A DNA stretch of 64,000 bases from the NCBI GenBank assembly GCA_022825885.1, contig JAJDVY010000048.1:1-64000 (forward strand), in the 5' to 3' direction. A program made the translations under genes and the position numbers. Within the stretch, counting starts at the first letter, position 1; each line of letters starts with the position of its first letter. Below, piece after piece: positions 53,662 through 61,646 of this stretch. Source of the stretch: Nitrospirales bacterium. Its GTDB lineage: Bacteria; Nitrospirota; Nitrospiria; Nitrospirales; UBA8639. The notes below the pieces were generated by a model, which saw nothing but the letters and a program-made list of their open reading frames with translations, ran no database searches and was not told where the DNA came from.

Positions 53662-55698
53662 TCAGGCGGGCAGTTTGCGTCTTTGCTCGGCGATTCGGAA
53701 CTTCATCCTCTTGCTCGGGGACATCGACGGAAACGGGTTGAACCGGAGCTTGTAGTTCGCAGGCGACACCTCAAGCGTAAAGTAATGCGCGACCATGAGC
53801 AGGTTGACGGCCAGTTGCAGTTCCACCCACCGGAAGCCGAGGCACGTATGTGTGCCCAGTCCGTATGGCGCGTATCCGGGGCTGAGGTGCTCGTTACGCG
53901 AAGGCAGATAGCGATCGATATCGAATGAGAAAGGGTTCGGGAAGACGTCTTCCATGTAATGCGGGGCCGTCTGAGCAATGAAGACGCGTGTCCCGACCGG
54001 CAGTTCGTAGTCTTCGATTACGCACGAATTCATCACGTTGCGAAGAGACATGGGCACGATGGGATACAGACGCATGCACTCCATGATGAAGCGGTTCGTG
54101 ACGTCGATCTCTGACTTGGCGAAGCCTTTCTTGTCCGGATCGGGGCCGTCGAACAGGGCGTCAGCCTCGCTTCGGATCCGGCTATAGAGTTCAGGGTGCG
54201 ACGCCATGGCGTAAAGCGCGAAGGCCAAAGCATCGCCGAGGTACATGCTGGCAAGCATGGGTGCCGAAAGAGAGAATCCCATGTTCGACTCGGGGAGGAA
54301 TTGCGGGTCGCTGGTGTAGAGGCTGAGCAGGTCATCCGTAAGGGTGCGCGGGCAACCGGCCCGCTGGGCTGGCGTGTGGACGCTCTGGACCCTTTGCACC
54401 GCCACGTCGATAGCCTTGGCAGGGCGTTTCATATCCGGGGTATGCAGCAGGAACTTGGGCAGTATTTTCGCGACGTGGGTGGTGAGCGCCCGCTCCTTGA
54501 ATTTTATCAGGTCTTCCACAATGTCCTGCGAATCTATGTTGAGAACGAGGGGGGATATTTGTGCGTTGATCATGCGCCGGCACAGGCGGACCGCATGCAC
54601 GGAGGAGCCCACTTTCCAATCCCCCATAAATGCGCGGATATGTCCGTAGAGAGGATTCAACGAGCCTTCCAGCCTTTCGCGGGAGTAGCCCGGTTGCATG
54701 GCCTTGCGTAGACGGAAGTGTTCGGCGCCGTCGAGGGCGGGTATCAGCCCTGAGGCGCCGTAGACCTTCTCGATATCGGTGAAATAGTCCCTGGATCTCA
54801 GGTACATGCGTCCGTTCCGGTGGACCCACCGGTTGACCTTGGCCCCGGAGAGGAAGGTCATGGGTTGCTGGAACGGCGGGCGGATCTGAAATACCGGCCC
54901 GTATTTTTTCGTCAGATCTGCAAAGAGCGCGGGAATGTTGCCCTTGCGTACATGCGGATTGATCAGGAGCTTTGGCAGAGAGACGCTCGGAATCTCCTTC
55001 CTGACCAGGGAGGAATGTCGAAACAAGGGGCCGATGAGGGTCTGGGTGACTGCATTGGCGATGGACCGGCCGATCAAATCTGTCTTGCAGATCGTCTGGA
55101 TCCATTTTTCTGACTCGTCATCGAGCTGGAAGATGAAGCGAAAGACGTCACACGTATTAACGAGGCAAATTACGATGATATCTCTCGGATCGGGAATTTC
55201 CTTCGTGAAGATAGCTCTGCTGATACGCGCTTTGATGAATTCGCTGGCAGTGCCTTTTTGGATGGTGCCGTGCAATTCTGTCTGCCACCCCGTACGAGGC
55301 AGCGTCCAGAAATCGCCGTCGTGGTGTTCCAGGATCTTCAAGTCAACCAAGCGGTCCAGAGTCAAATCAATGATTGACTCCGCGCGTGCGGCGAACCGTT
55401 CAATCCAGAACCGGGTGTTCCGTTGAGTTGGTTCGCTGGCAATCTCTTTCAGGATGGGGTCCAGGGTGGGATTGCCCGTTTCGGTCCGGTCCACAAGAAA
55501 CAGGGATTCCATGTCCGTGTCGATGCGCGACAGGAGGGAGAGTTCCGCGAGCACTGCGCCGCCGACGGCACAGTTCAAGTTCCAGCCGGGCACTTGATGA
55601 AAGTAGCCGGTCTCCTGATTAAGGAGCATCAGGATCAACTCTTCGGGCAAACTAAGCGTTGGGGGTGTCAGGCTTTCTTTAGCTTCAGCAATCGCCAT
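53662..55698 (-). CDS. GPP34 (GOLPH3-like) domain fused to a cytochrome P450
   Basis: A 678-residue protein. Residues about 15-215 match GPP34/GOLPH3: LSLPEELILMLLNQETG, GWNLNCAVGGAVLAELSLLSRID, then a helical end DLTLDRLVDLKIL. Residues about 225-678 are a P450 with KYGPVFQI, ExxR as ECMRLYP, and haem-binding YGLGTHTCLGFRW (Tyr in place of the usual Phe). The I helix reads ASMYLGDALAFALYAMASHPE and lacks the usual acid-Thr pair. GOLPH3 proteins bind phosphoinositide-like membranes in eukaryotes, so the fused part may anchor the P450 to a membrane. GGAAGGG precedes the start. Confidence 0.88.
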   Translation of the reverse strand: MAIAEAKESLTPPTLSLPEELILMLLNQETGYFHQVPGWNLNCAVGGAVLAELSLLSRIDTDMESLFLVDRTETGNPTLDPILKEIASEPTQRNTRFWIERFAARAESIIDLTLDRLVDLKILEHHDGDFWTLPRTGWQTELHGTIQKGTASEFIKARISRAIFTKEIPDPRDIIVICLVNTCDVFRFIFQLDDESEKWIQTICKTDLIGRSIANAVTQTLIGPLFRHSSLVRKEIPSVSLPKLLINPHVRKGNIPALFADLTKKYGPVFQIRPPFQQPMTFLSGAKVNRWVHRNGRMYLRSRDYFTDIEKVYGASGLIPALDGAEHFRLRKAMQPGYSRERLEGSLNPLYGHIRAFMGDWKVGSSVHAVRLCRRMINAQISPLVLNIDSQDIVEDLIKFKERALTTHVAKILPKFLLHTPDMKRPAKAIDVAVQRVQSVHTPAQRAGCPRTLTDDLLSLYTSDPQFLPESNMGFSLSAPMLASMYLGDALAFALYAMASHPELYSRIRSEADALFDGPDPDKKGFAKSEIDVTNRFIMECMRLYPIVPMSLRNVMNSCVIEDYELPVGTRVFIAQTAPHYMEDVFPNPFSFDIDRYLPSRNEHLSPGYAPYGLGTHTCLGFRWVELQLAVNLLMVAHYFTLEVSPANYKLRFNPFPSMSPSKRMKFRIAEQRRKLPA

Positions 55699-55785
55699 CA
55701 GCTTTGCCCTTCCTGTATTCCTGCGATATCATAAAAAAGATACCCTCTACTGAAGGGATGATAAGTGTACCCCTATGGCTTGGGC

Positions 55786-55810
55786 GAGGCAAGGCAAGGC
55801 AAGGCAAGGT
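55786..55810. repeat. AAGGC pentanucleotide microsatellite next to a promoter
   Basis: Five units (GAGGC, AAGGC, AAGGC, AAGGC, AAGGT) directly precede the predicted -35 box of the downstream flavoprotein gene, in the divergent intergenic region. Copy-number change would alter spacing of any upstream activator site. Confidence 0.8.
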
Positions 55811-55811
55811 C

Positions 55812-55839
55812 TTGACGGGGACATTGGTGTTGCTAAAAT
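55812..55839 (+). promoter_or_regulatory. Predicted sigma70-like promoter of the flavoprotein-desaturase pair
   Basis: TTGACG (55812-55817), a 16-base spacer, then TAAAAT (55834-55839) with TGC before it (extended -10). Transcription would start near 55846. GGAAAGGA lies before ATG 55875. Confidence 0.6.
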
Positions 55840-55874
55840 GCTATAAGTCTTCGGAAAGGAATAATTTGATATTC

Positions 55875-56960
55875 ATGGATTCACGACGTGAACATGACGT
55901 GTTGATTGTAGGTGGTGGACCCGCAGGGTCTACGTGCGCCCGATTCGCAAGAAAGCACGGTCTGAATGTGGCCTTGATTGAGCGAACTGGCAAATGCCAC
56001 GTGAAGAGGACCAGCGCGGGAATCTTTGATCATACCTGGCCCGCACTCGAACTGTCGCCCCACGAATACCCATACCCAATGCGCTCACCCAATGCTTCCG
56101 TATTCAGAACCCTCAATAACGACAAAGAATTGACGACGATATTTAAGATTATTGTGGACAAACTGAATCGGTACGTCTATTTGCCCAATCGAGATGAATT
56201 TGACAATTGGTTGTTGTCATTAGCCAATCAGGATGGTTGTATCATCATTCGAGATCATACTGTGCGACCCGAAGATATTGAGTTCAACAACAAGTCATAT
56301 GCAGTTCGCGTCGGGAACGAGATCCATACCGCGCCGTTTCTTGTCGGCGCTGCGGGCACCTTCTGTCCTGTCTATCGACGATTTTTTAATAACACGAGTT
56401 CATGGCCCGGTCAAATGACGCTTCTTACGGAAGCAGAAGTACCTGAGCGGGAATACAGCGGCCCATCTTACGTCAGCTATTTTAACTTCATGGGGGGGGG
56501 GGTATTCGGATGGACGTACATCATAGGTGACGGGAGGCTTCACATAGGCACGGCTCGACTTTCGAGACCACCAAAACTTAAAAAGAAAGATATACTGTTC
56601 GATGAGTTTGTGGACTTTATACGTTCGAAAGGGTACTTGGCACGGAACTTTGACCCCAAGCAATACCATGTGAGCAGTGGGATTATTCGAGCGTTCGCTA
56701 ATCGTCCGATGACGACACCTGATGGAAGCTGCCACGTTATAGGGGATGCGGCGGGGCTGCTTCAGAATGATTGCTATACTGGCATAACGAATGCCATCTT
56801 CTCTGGCCGCTATTGTGCCGATGCGATAGCACAGGCTGAAACAAGCCCGCATATCCGAAAGAATCTCAATCGATATTTCTTCCAGGACGTTCTGCAAGAC
56901 ATGATTGGCAACGTTGTACCTGCCTTCAAATATCGCCGGTCGTTTTTGCCTGTCAAGTAA
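55875..56960 (+). CDS. Geranylgeranyl-reductase-like FAD-dependent oxidoreductase
   Basis: A 361-residue flavoprotein of the GGR/UbiH fold: DVLIVGGGPAGSTCARFARKHG (FAD), and VIGDAAGLLQNDCYTGITNAIFSGRYCADAI (second FAD motif and CYTGI loop typical of GGRs). It could saturate an isoprenoid C=C, for example a sterol side-chain double bond, but this is speculation. A G11 run is in the coding region at 56492-56502. The DNA is clearly more AT rich than the cyclase operon, which suggests a different origin. Start chosen by GGAAAGGA. Confidence 0.75.
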   Translation: MDSRREHDVLIVGGGPAGSTCARFARKHGLNVALIERTGKCHVKRTSAGIFDHTWPALELSPHEYPYPMRSPNASVFRTLNNDKELTTIFKIIVDKLNRYVYLPNRDEFDNWLLSLANQDGCIIIRDHTVRPEDIEFNNKSYAVRVGNEIHTAPFLVGAAGTFCPVYRRFFNNTSSWPGQMTLLTEAEVPEREYSGPSYVSYFNFMGGGVFGWTYIIGDGRLHIGTARLSRPPKLKKKDILFDEFVDFIRSKGYLARNFDPKQYHVSSGIIRAFANRPMTTPDGSCHVIGDAAGLLQNDCYTGITNAIFSGRYCADAIAQAETSPHIRKNLNRYFFQDVLQDMIGNVVPAFKYRRSFLPVK

Positions 56961-57046
56961 GTAGAGAAACGAAAAACCATGCTCTCCACAAGTTAGAAAT
57001 CTGCCCAACTGAGGTTTTTTAGAGGATACGTATCCGGTTACTCACT

Positions 57047-58477
57047 ATGGCGATTTCGGGAAATATCCATCTCGGTGGTTCTTCGGCGGATACTCTTTCG
57101 TTGAGTCAAAAACACAAACATATCGTCATCGCAGCACGAAAGACACTTGGTTTTTTATTGACCATTAACTTTCTGGTCTTTTGGGCTGTGCCGATTTTTC
57201 TTCAGGGGTGGGTTTATAAATCTTTTTTACGTCGGTTTATCCACCCGATTTATAATCTGGTTGACAAGTCTGCACGGCTCCGTAAATTTGCGTTTCGATA
57301 TGTATATCGTGAGCAGTTTCTTGTTGATTATTTTGCCACTGCAGTATTCTTTTTGGCGGGTTTTCTCATTTCGTTAACAGTTGTGTTCTCCTGGCAGATT
57401 TCCTTCGGCTCGCTACCCTGGTGGCTTATAGCCATGTATTTTTTCTGGTGGGTAGGTTTTGGTGGTCGGAGCATGGGTGCCGCATATACGTTCGCACACC
57501 GTGAGGGACACGCAGCCGGAGGCTGTCTGTATCGACACTGGATTCGCAAATACATAGGAAACTTTTTCGAGAATTGGATCGGTTCTTTTTACGGAAACGT
57601 ACCTTATAACTTTTCGACTGCACATGTTCTGTTACATCACAGACTGAACGGCGGCAAAGGTGATCCCATCTACATGTGGGACGTCGACCGAACCAAGTTC
57701 GGCGACGTTATGCTCTATCAATGGCGTATTTTCATCTATATGACAGGTTGGGGAGGTCTTCACGAATTTGGAAAACAGAGATATATCCCGGTGATGGACA
57801 AGGCCTATCGTCAACTCCGCAAGGGTATGATCATTTACTGGCTGATACTTCCTTCTACGATAGGCATTTGGCTATGGGCGACAGGCAGTAATCCGGCATC
57901 TATCGGTTTATTCCTGTTTTTTGTTTATTTCCAGAGCCTCTTTGCAATGTCTTTTTTTATGGTCGTCATCAACATAGGTTTTCATGGCTTTATCGAGTGT
58001 GATGCTGACGGGAAATTCATCCCTTGCATTTGCTCAAGCACGATCATTGGTGGCGATGACGACTCATTTGGTGAAAATGATCATATGGCGCATCACAATT
58101 TCGGATACGTCTCACATGATCGTCTATCAGCTCACCAGGCTACGCAGCATTCGTTGTGGGCTCGGCATCAAGCCTCTGTTTTTCAAGGGCTCTCGACTAT
58201 TGAATTCGGAATGAATATCTATTTTGGAAGATTCAAGAAACTGGCTGAACAGCACTATCTGGATTTAACCGGCAACTTGAATGTTGACGAGATTGCGGAA
58301 TTGCTTAAGACACGGGCAACACGAAAAGAAATGGACTACGAGGACTACGAATTTGGGTATCTTTTCAACTTGGAATCCACCGTCAGTCAATTAGTTCGAA
58401 ATAACATTTGCCCGAATGAACAAAAAGCCTACGTTTATCAAGCGTCCCGACACCACTGTCAACTTCCTGGATTATAA
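57047..58477 (+). CDS. Fatty-acid-desaturase-like di-iron membrane protein
   Basis: A 476-residue membrane protein with the three histidine boxes of acyl-lipid desaturases/hydroxylases: TFAHREGHAAG (HxxxH), STAHVLLHHRLNGG (HxxxHH) and ENDHMAHHNFGY (HxxHH). Hydrophobic helices occupy about residues 25-60, 90-130, and 225-290. It should be an O2-dependent desaturase or hydroxylase acting on a lipid or sterol-like substrate in the inner membrane. It follows the flavoprotein by 86 bases, in the same AT-rich block; they may form an operon. Confidence 0.85.
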   Translation: MAISGNIHLGGSSADTLSLSQKHKHIVIAARKTLGFLLTINFLVFWAVPIFLQGWVYKSFLRRFIHPIYNLVDKSARLRKFAFRYVYREQFLVDYFATAVFFLAGFLISLTVVFSWQISFGSLPWWLIAMYFFWWVGFGGRSMGAAYTFAHREGHAAGGCLYRHWIRKYIGNFFENWIGSFYGNVPYNFSTAHVLLHHRLNGGKGDPIYMWDVDRTKFGDVMLYQWRIFIYMTGWGGLHEFGKQRYIPVMDKAYRQLRKGMIIYWLILPSTIGIWLWATGSNPASIGLFLFFVYFQSLFAMSFFMVVINIGFHGFIECDADGKFIPCICSSTIIGGDDDSFGENDHMAHHNFGYVSHDRLSAHQATQHSLWARHQASVFQGLSTIEFGMNIYFGRFKKLAEQHYLDLTGNLNVDEIAELLKTRATRKEMDYEDYEFGYLFNLESTVSQLVRNNICPNEQKAYVYQASRHHCQLPGL

Positions 58478-58561
58478 AACAACCAGGTCATGTTTTTCTG
58501 CTCTTTGTTCAGTTGAGTAACCACCAGCCACGATTACATATGCCGTGGCTGAAATCGCACG

Positions 58562-59860
58562 ATGATCGAAGGTTCGAACGGCAACGTTGCCGGTGGCTTT
58601 GCGCTGGTGGCGGTCCTGTTGCTGATGGCCGTTGTGGGTGTCGTCACGGCGACGGTATTGCAGACGACCTCGACCGAAATCCGGATCAGCGCGAATCATA
58701 AGCGGGCGGTGCAGGACTTGTACGCCGCCGAGGCCGGACTGGCGGAAGCCCGTTCGCGTTTACGGAAGACGAGTGGAACCGAGACCTTTTTTATTGCGGA
58801 CACGGCGGCAACGCCTGATCCGTTGTGGACGGCCTACATTGTGGAATCCGCAGATTGGTCGTTGTCCGTCGATCCGGAATATGCTTCGCATGAGACCAAC
58901 CTGATCCCTGTTCCGGGCAATCCAACCAATACGACGGTCCAGCCGAACAGTTTGCAGACGGGCCTGCCGTACTGGGCGAAGATCCGTCACAAAACCGAAT
59001 ACGATGCCGAGCGGGCCGGGCATAAGACGGCCACGCCTCATTACGTTGATCTCGACGGCAGCGCCTCCCGGCACGGCAAAAACAACCGGGGCAACGTCGT
59101 CTATTTCGGATACCCTTCGCTGACCGACACCATTCCGGTCTCCTTCACGACAAATACCCCCACACCATGGTTGCCCATTGAGAAGATCGCCGCTCATGGG
59201 TCCACGACGGGCGGCACCGTGGTTCTGGAGGAAGAAGTGGTTCACCCGCCCGGGCCGAACCAACTTGGAGCGCTTCATGCCTCGGGGTCCGTCAGCCTGG
59301 CGGGCGTACCGGGTGCGATCAATGGCCATGATGCCTGTGGCGCGGTTGGCAGCCTGCCGCCGGTCGTGTATGGAGGTACCGTCGCGAACGCCCCGACGAT
59401 TCACTTTGACGGAATTCCTGCGAGTCCACAGCATAGTGCCCACGTGCCTGATCCTGCCTCCGCGCTCGCCGCTTTGAGTGCGGACCCGGTCGTATTGAAC
59501 GGAAATCAAATCAATCAACACTTGGGTACCATGGAAGTGCCCATGACGTTTTTTGCGGGAGGAGGGTTATTTCCCCAATCGCAGGGAATCCGCATTCGAC
59601 AGACCAGCGGATTCGGTATTCTCCTGGTGGACGGGAACGCCACCCTGGAAGGCGAGGTCCGGTGGGACGGTATGATCCTGGTGACGGGGACGTTGTTTCT
59701 CAACGGTTTTGGAAACGGCATCGTGATTCGCGGTGCGGTCTGGGCCGGTGAGATCGACCAGTCAACGGGCCCCTTGACCGTCCAATATGATAGTTGCCGC
59801 CTGCAAGCCGCGCTGCTCGCTGTCCCGGCCCGGGTCAGGACGTGGCGGGAAGCGTTCTGA
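58562..59860 (+). CDS. pilX: PilX-like minor pilin
   Basis: A 432-residue protein whose N-terminus carries the PilX-type hydrophobic segment GGFALVAVLLLMAVVGVVTATVLQTTSTEIRISANHKRAVQDLYAAEAGLAEARSRL. The prepilin cleavage would be before FALV, but the residue at +5 is not Glu, as is normal for PilX. The large C-terminal domain is longer than in many PilX proteins. It is separated by about 23 kb from pilW, its usual neighbour. Confidence 0.82.
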   Translation: MIEGSNGNVAGGFALVAVLLLMAVVGVVTATVLQTTSTEIRISANHKRAVQDLYAAEAGLAEARSRLRKTSGTETFFIADTAATPDPLWTAYIVESADWSLSVDPEYASHETNLIPVPGNPTNTTVQPNSLQTGLPYWAKIRHKTEYDAERAGHKTATPHYVDLDGSASRHGKNNRGNVVYFGYPSLTDTIPVSFTTNTPTPWLPIEKIAAHGSTTGGTVVLEEEVVHPPGPNQLGALHASGSVSLAGVPGAINGHDACGAVGSLPPVVYGGTVANAPTIHFDGIPASPQHSAHVPDPASALAALSADPVVLNGNQINQHLGTMEVPMTFFAGGGLFPQSQGIRIRQTSGFGILLVDGNATLEGEVRWDGMILVTGTLFLNGFGNGIVIRGAVWAGEIDQSTGPLTVQYDSCRLQAALLAVPARVRTWREAF

Positions 59861-60074
59861 TGGTGTGGTCAGGGCCGGGCCGCACCGCCGTTTGAAATCC
59901 GGAATGGCATCCTTCGACAAGCTCAGGACAGGCTCGGGACGTTTTCTACTGGGTCTTTCGTGACTCCCCGGCATGGGCCTTTCGATTGATTGCGACCGGC
60001 CCGCATTCTCTTTACAATGCCCCGTTTGATGTCCGGATCTCCGCTTATCATTCAAGACTAACAAAGGTTGCGTT

Positions 60075-61271
60075 ATGGCAAAGGTACTTGAAGGCCCTGG
60101 CATGGGCTTGCTGAGAAAATGGGGGTTGCAAACCCCGAATTATGCCGTGGTCGGTTCTTCTGAAGAACTGGAACAGTTGGCGCAGGCCAATGATTGGTTG
60201 AACAAGAGTTCGTTGGTCGTCAAGGCCCATGAGGCCTTGGGGTCGCGCTTTAAACTCGGTCTCGTGAAGGTGGGCCTGGATCTCAAGGGCGCCAAGGCCG
60301 CGGCGAATGAAATGCTCGGACGGACCGTCGGCACGTTGACCATTCGGGAAGTGATCGTGTCCGAGGCGGTGGACCATAGCGAGGAATACTATGTCGCCGT
60401 GAAGTCGACCCGTGACGGGGCGGACGTGATGGTCGCCAAGTGCGGCGGGGTTGAAGTGGAATCGAATTGGGATCGCGTGAAGCGTTGCTCCGTCGTGGTG
60501 GGGCATGCTCCTTCCGATGCGGCGTTGGAAGCCCTGGCAAAAGAAGCCGGGTTCTCCGGTGAACTGACCGCCAAAGTGGCCGACTTCGCCAGGAAGCTGT
60601 TTCTGTGCTTCGACAATGAAGATGGGCAGTATCTGGAAATTAATCCGGTGGTGCTCAACGCCGCCGGCGAGTTGGTTGCGCTCGACGCCGTGACCCTGTT
60701 GGACGGCGACGCCAAGTTCCGCCATCCGGACTGGACGTTTCCGTTTGCCGCGGAATTCGGCCGGGCTTACACCGAGAATGAAGAAGAGGTCATGGCCGTG
60801 GATTCGAAGGTAAAAGGTTCCGTGAAGCTGATCGAAATTCCGGGCGGCGACACGGCGATGCTGCCGGCGGGCGGCGGGGCAAGTGTGTATTACTCGGACG
60901 CGGTGGTGGCCCGTGGCGGCAAGTTGGCCAATTACGCCGAGTATTCCGGCGATCCTCCGGACTGGGCCGTTGAAGTGCTGACCGACAAGGTCTGTTCCCT
61001 TCCCGGCATCAAGAACATCATCGTCGGCGGGGCCATCGCCAATTTCACCGACGTCAAGAAAACCTTCGGCGGGATCATCAATGCATTCCGTAAAGCCAAG
61101 GCGGAAGGGAAGCTGGACGGTGTGCGCATTTGGGTACGACGAGGCGGGCCCAACGAAAAACAAGGGCTGGCGGCGATGAACGCGTTGAAGGACGAAGGCT
61201 TTGAGATCGAAGTGTTTGATCGCCGGACTCCGTTGACGGACATCGTGGACATGGCCCTGGCCAAGAAGTGA
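60075..61271 (+). CDS. aclB: ATP-citrate lyase, beta (small) subunit
   Basis: A 398-residue ATP-grasp/succinyl-CoA-synthetase-like subunit. LFLCFDNEDGQYLEINPVVL marks the ATP-grasp Mg-binding end, and the C-terminal GPNEKQGLAAMNAL segment the CoA-ligase-like domain. With AclA it cleaves citrate to acetyl-CoA and oxaloacetate, the key step of the reductive TCA cycle. The gene order aclB-aclA matches Chlorobium. ATG 60075 follows CAAAGG; the upstream region 59861-60074 carries a dispersed repeat only. A transposon-derived element now separates it from aclA. Confidence 0.95.
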   Translation: MAKVLEGPGMGLLRKWGLQTPNYAVVGSSEELEQLAQANDWLNKSSLVVKAHEALGSRFKLGLVKVGLDLKGAKAAANEMLGRTVGTLTIREVIVSEAVDHSEEYYVAVKSTRDGADVMVAKCGGVEVESNWDRVKRCSVVVGHAPSDAALEALAKEAGFSGELTAKVADFARKLFLCFDNEDGQYLEINPVVLNAAGELVALDAVTLLDGDAKFRHPDWTFPFAAEFGRAYTENEEEVMAVDSKVKGSVKLIEIPGGDTAMLPAGGGASVYYSDAVVARGGKLANYAEYSGDPPDWAVEVLTDKVCSLPGIKNIIVGGAIANFTDVKKTFGGIINAFRKAKAEGKLDGVRIWVRRGGPNEKQGLAAMNALKDEGFEIEVFDRRTPLTDIVDMALAKK

Positions 61272-61331
61272 TGACGTTACTAAGGAAGCGTTCGCATGAG
61301 TTGACGGAATGGAGGAACTGACTACACCGCC

Positions 61332-61366
61332 AAAGACGCTGGATCCCCGATCAGGTCGGGGATGAC
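61332..61366. repeat. Short palindromic repeat, copy 1
   Basis: Reads AAAGACGCTGGATCCCCGAT... and ends GGGGATGAC; can form a hairpin. A second copy follows at 61390. Both lie in the aclB-aclA gap. Confidence 0.55.
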
Positions 61367-61389
61367 GGAAGGAGAACGGAGGAGAAAGC

Positions 61390-61428
61390 AAAGACACTGG
61401 ATTCCCGATTAAAAATGTCGGGAATGAC
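61390..61428. repeat. Short palindromic repeat, copy 2
   Basis: Matches copy 1 with AAAGACACTGGATTCCCGAT and GTCGGGAATGAC; CCCGA pairs with TCGGG around a variable loop. Confidence 0.55.
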
Positions 61429-61480
61429 AGCAGGGGGTGTCGGGGATGACAGAAGGCAAGAGATTTTTTTGCAAACATAA

Positions 61481-61622
61481 GGAACCCCTGATTTCTTGTG
61501 ATAGCGGGATGCAGGGCAAGGCGTCCCGGAGCGAAACCCGAGGCTTATCACAGAGATAGGTGAGGGTTGAGCGAGGACACAACGCAGCCATGCGCCCGAT
61601 AGTGCAATAAATCAGAGGTTCC
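61481..61622. mobile_element. Miniature inverted-repeat element (MITE) between aclB and aclA
   Basis: A 142-bp element with ends GGAACCCCTGATTT and AAATCAGAGGTTCC (14-bp inverted repeat, one mismatch). It is flanked by ATAA on both sides (61477-61480 and 61623-61626), a four-base target duplication consistent with IS5-family mobilisation. It has no coding capacity. It ends 24 bases before aclA, upstream of its AGGAG binding site. Confidence 0.75.
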
Positions 61623-61646
61623 ATAATTGAGACGCAGGAGAGTTCG

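Noticed and set aside
60048-61478. A 476-residue minus-strand frame opposite aclB
   Set aside because: Shadow frame; aclB on the plus strand has clear enzyme motifs throughout.
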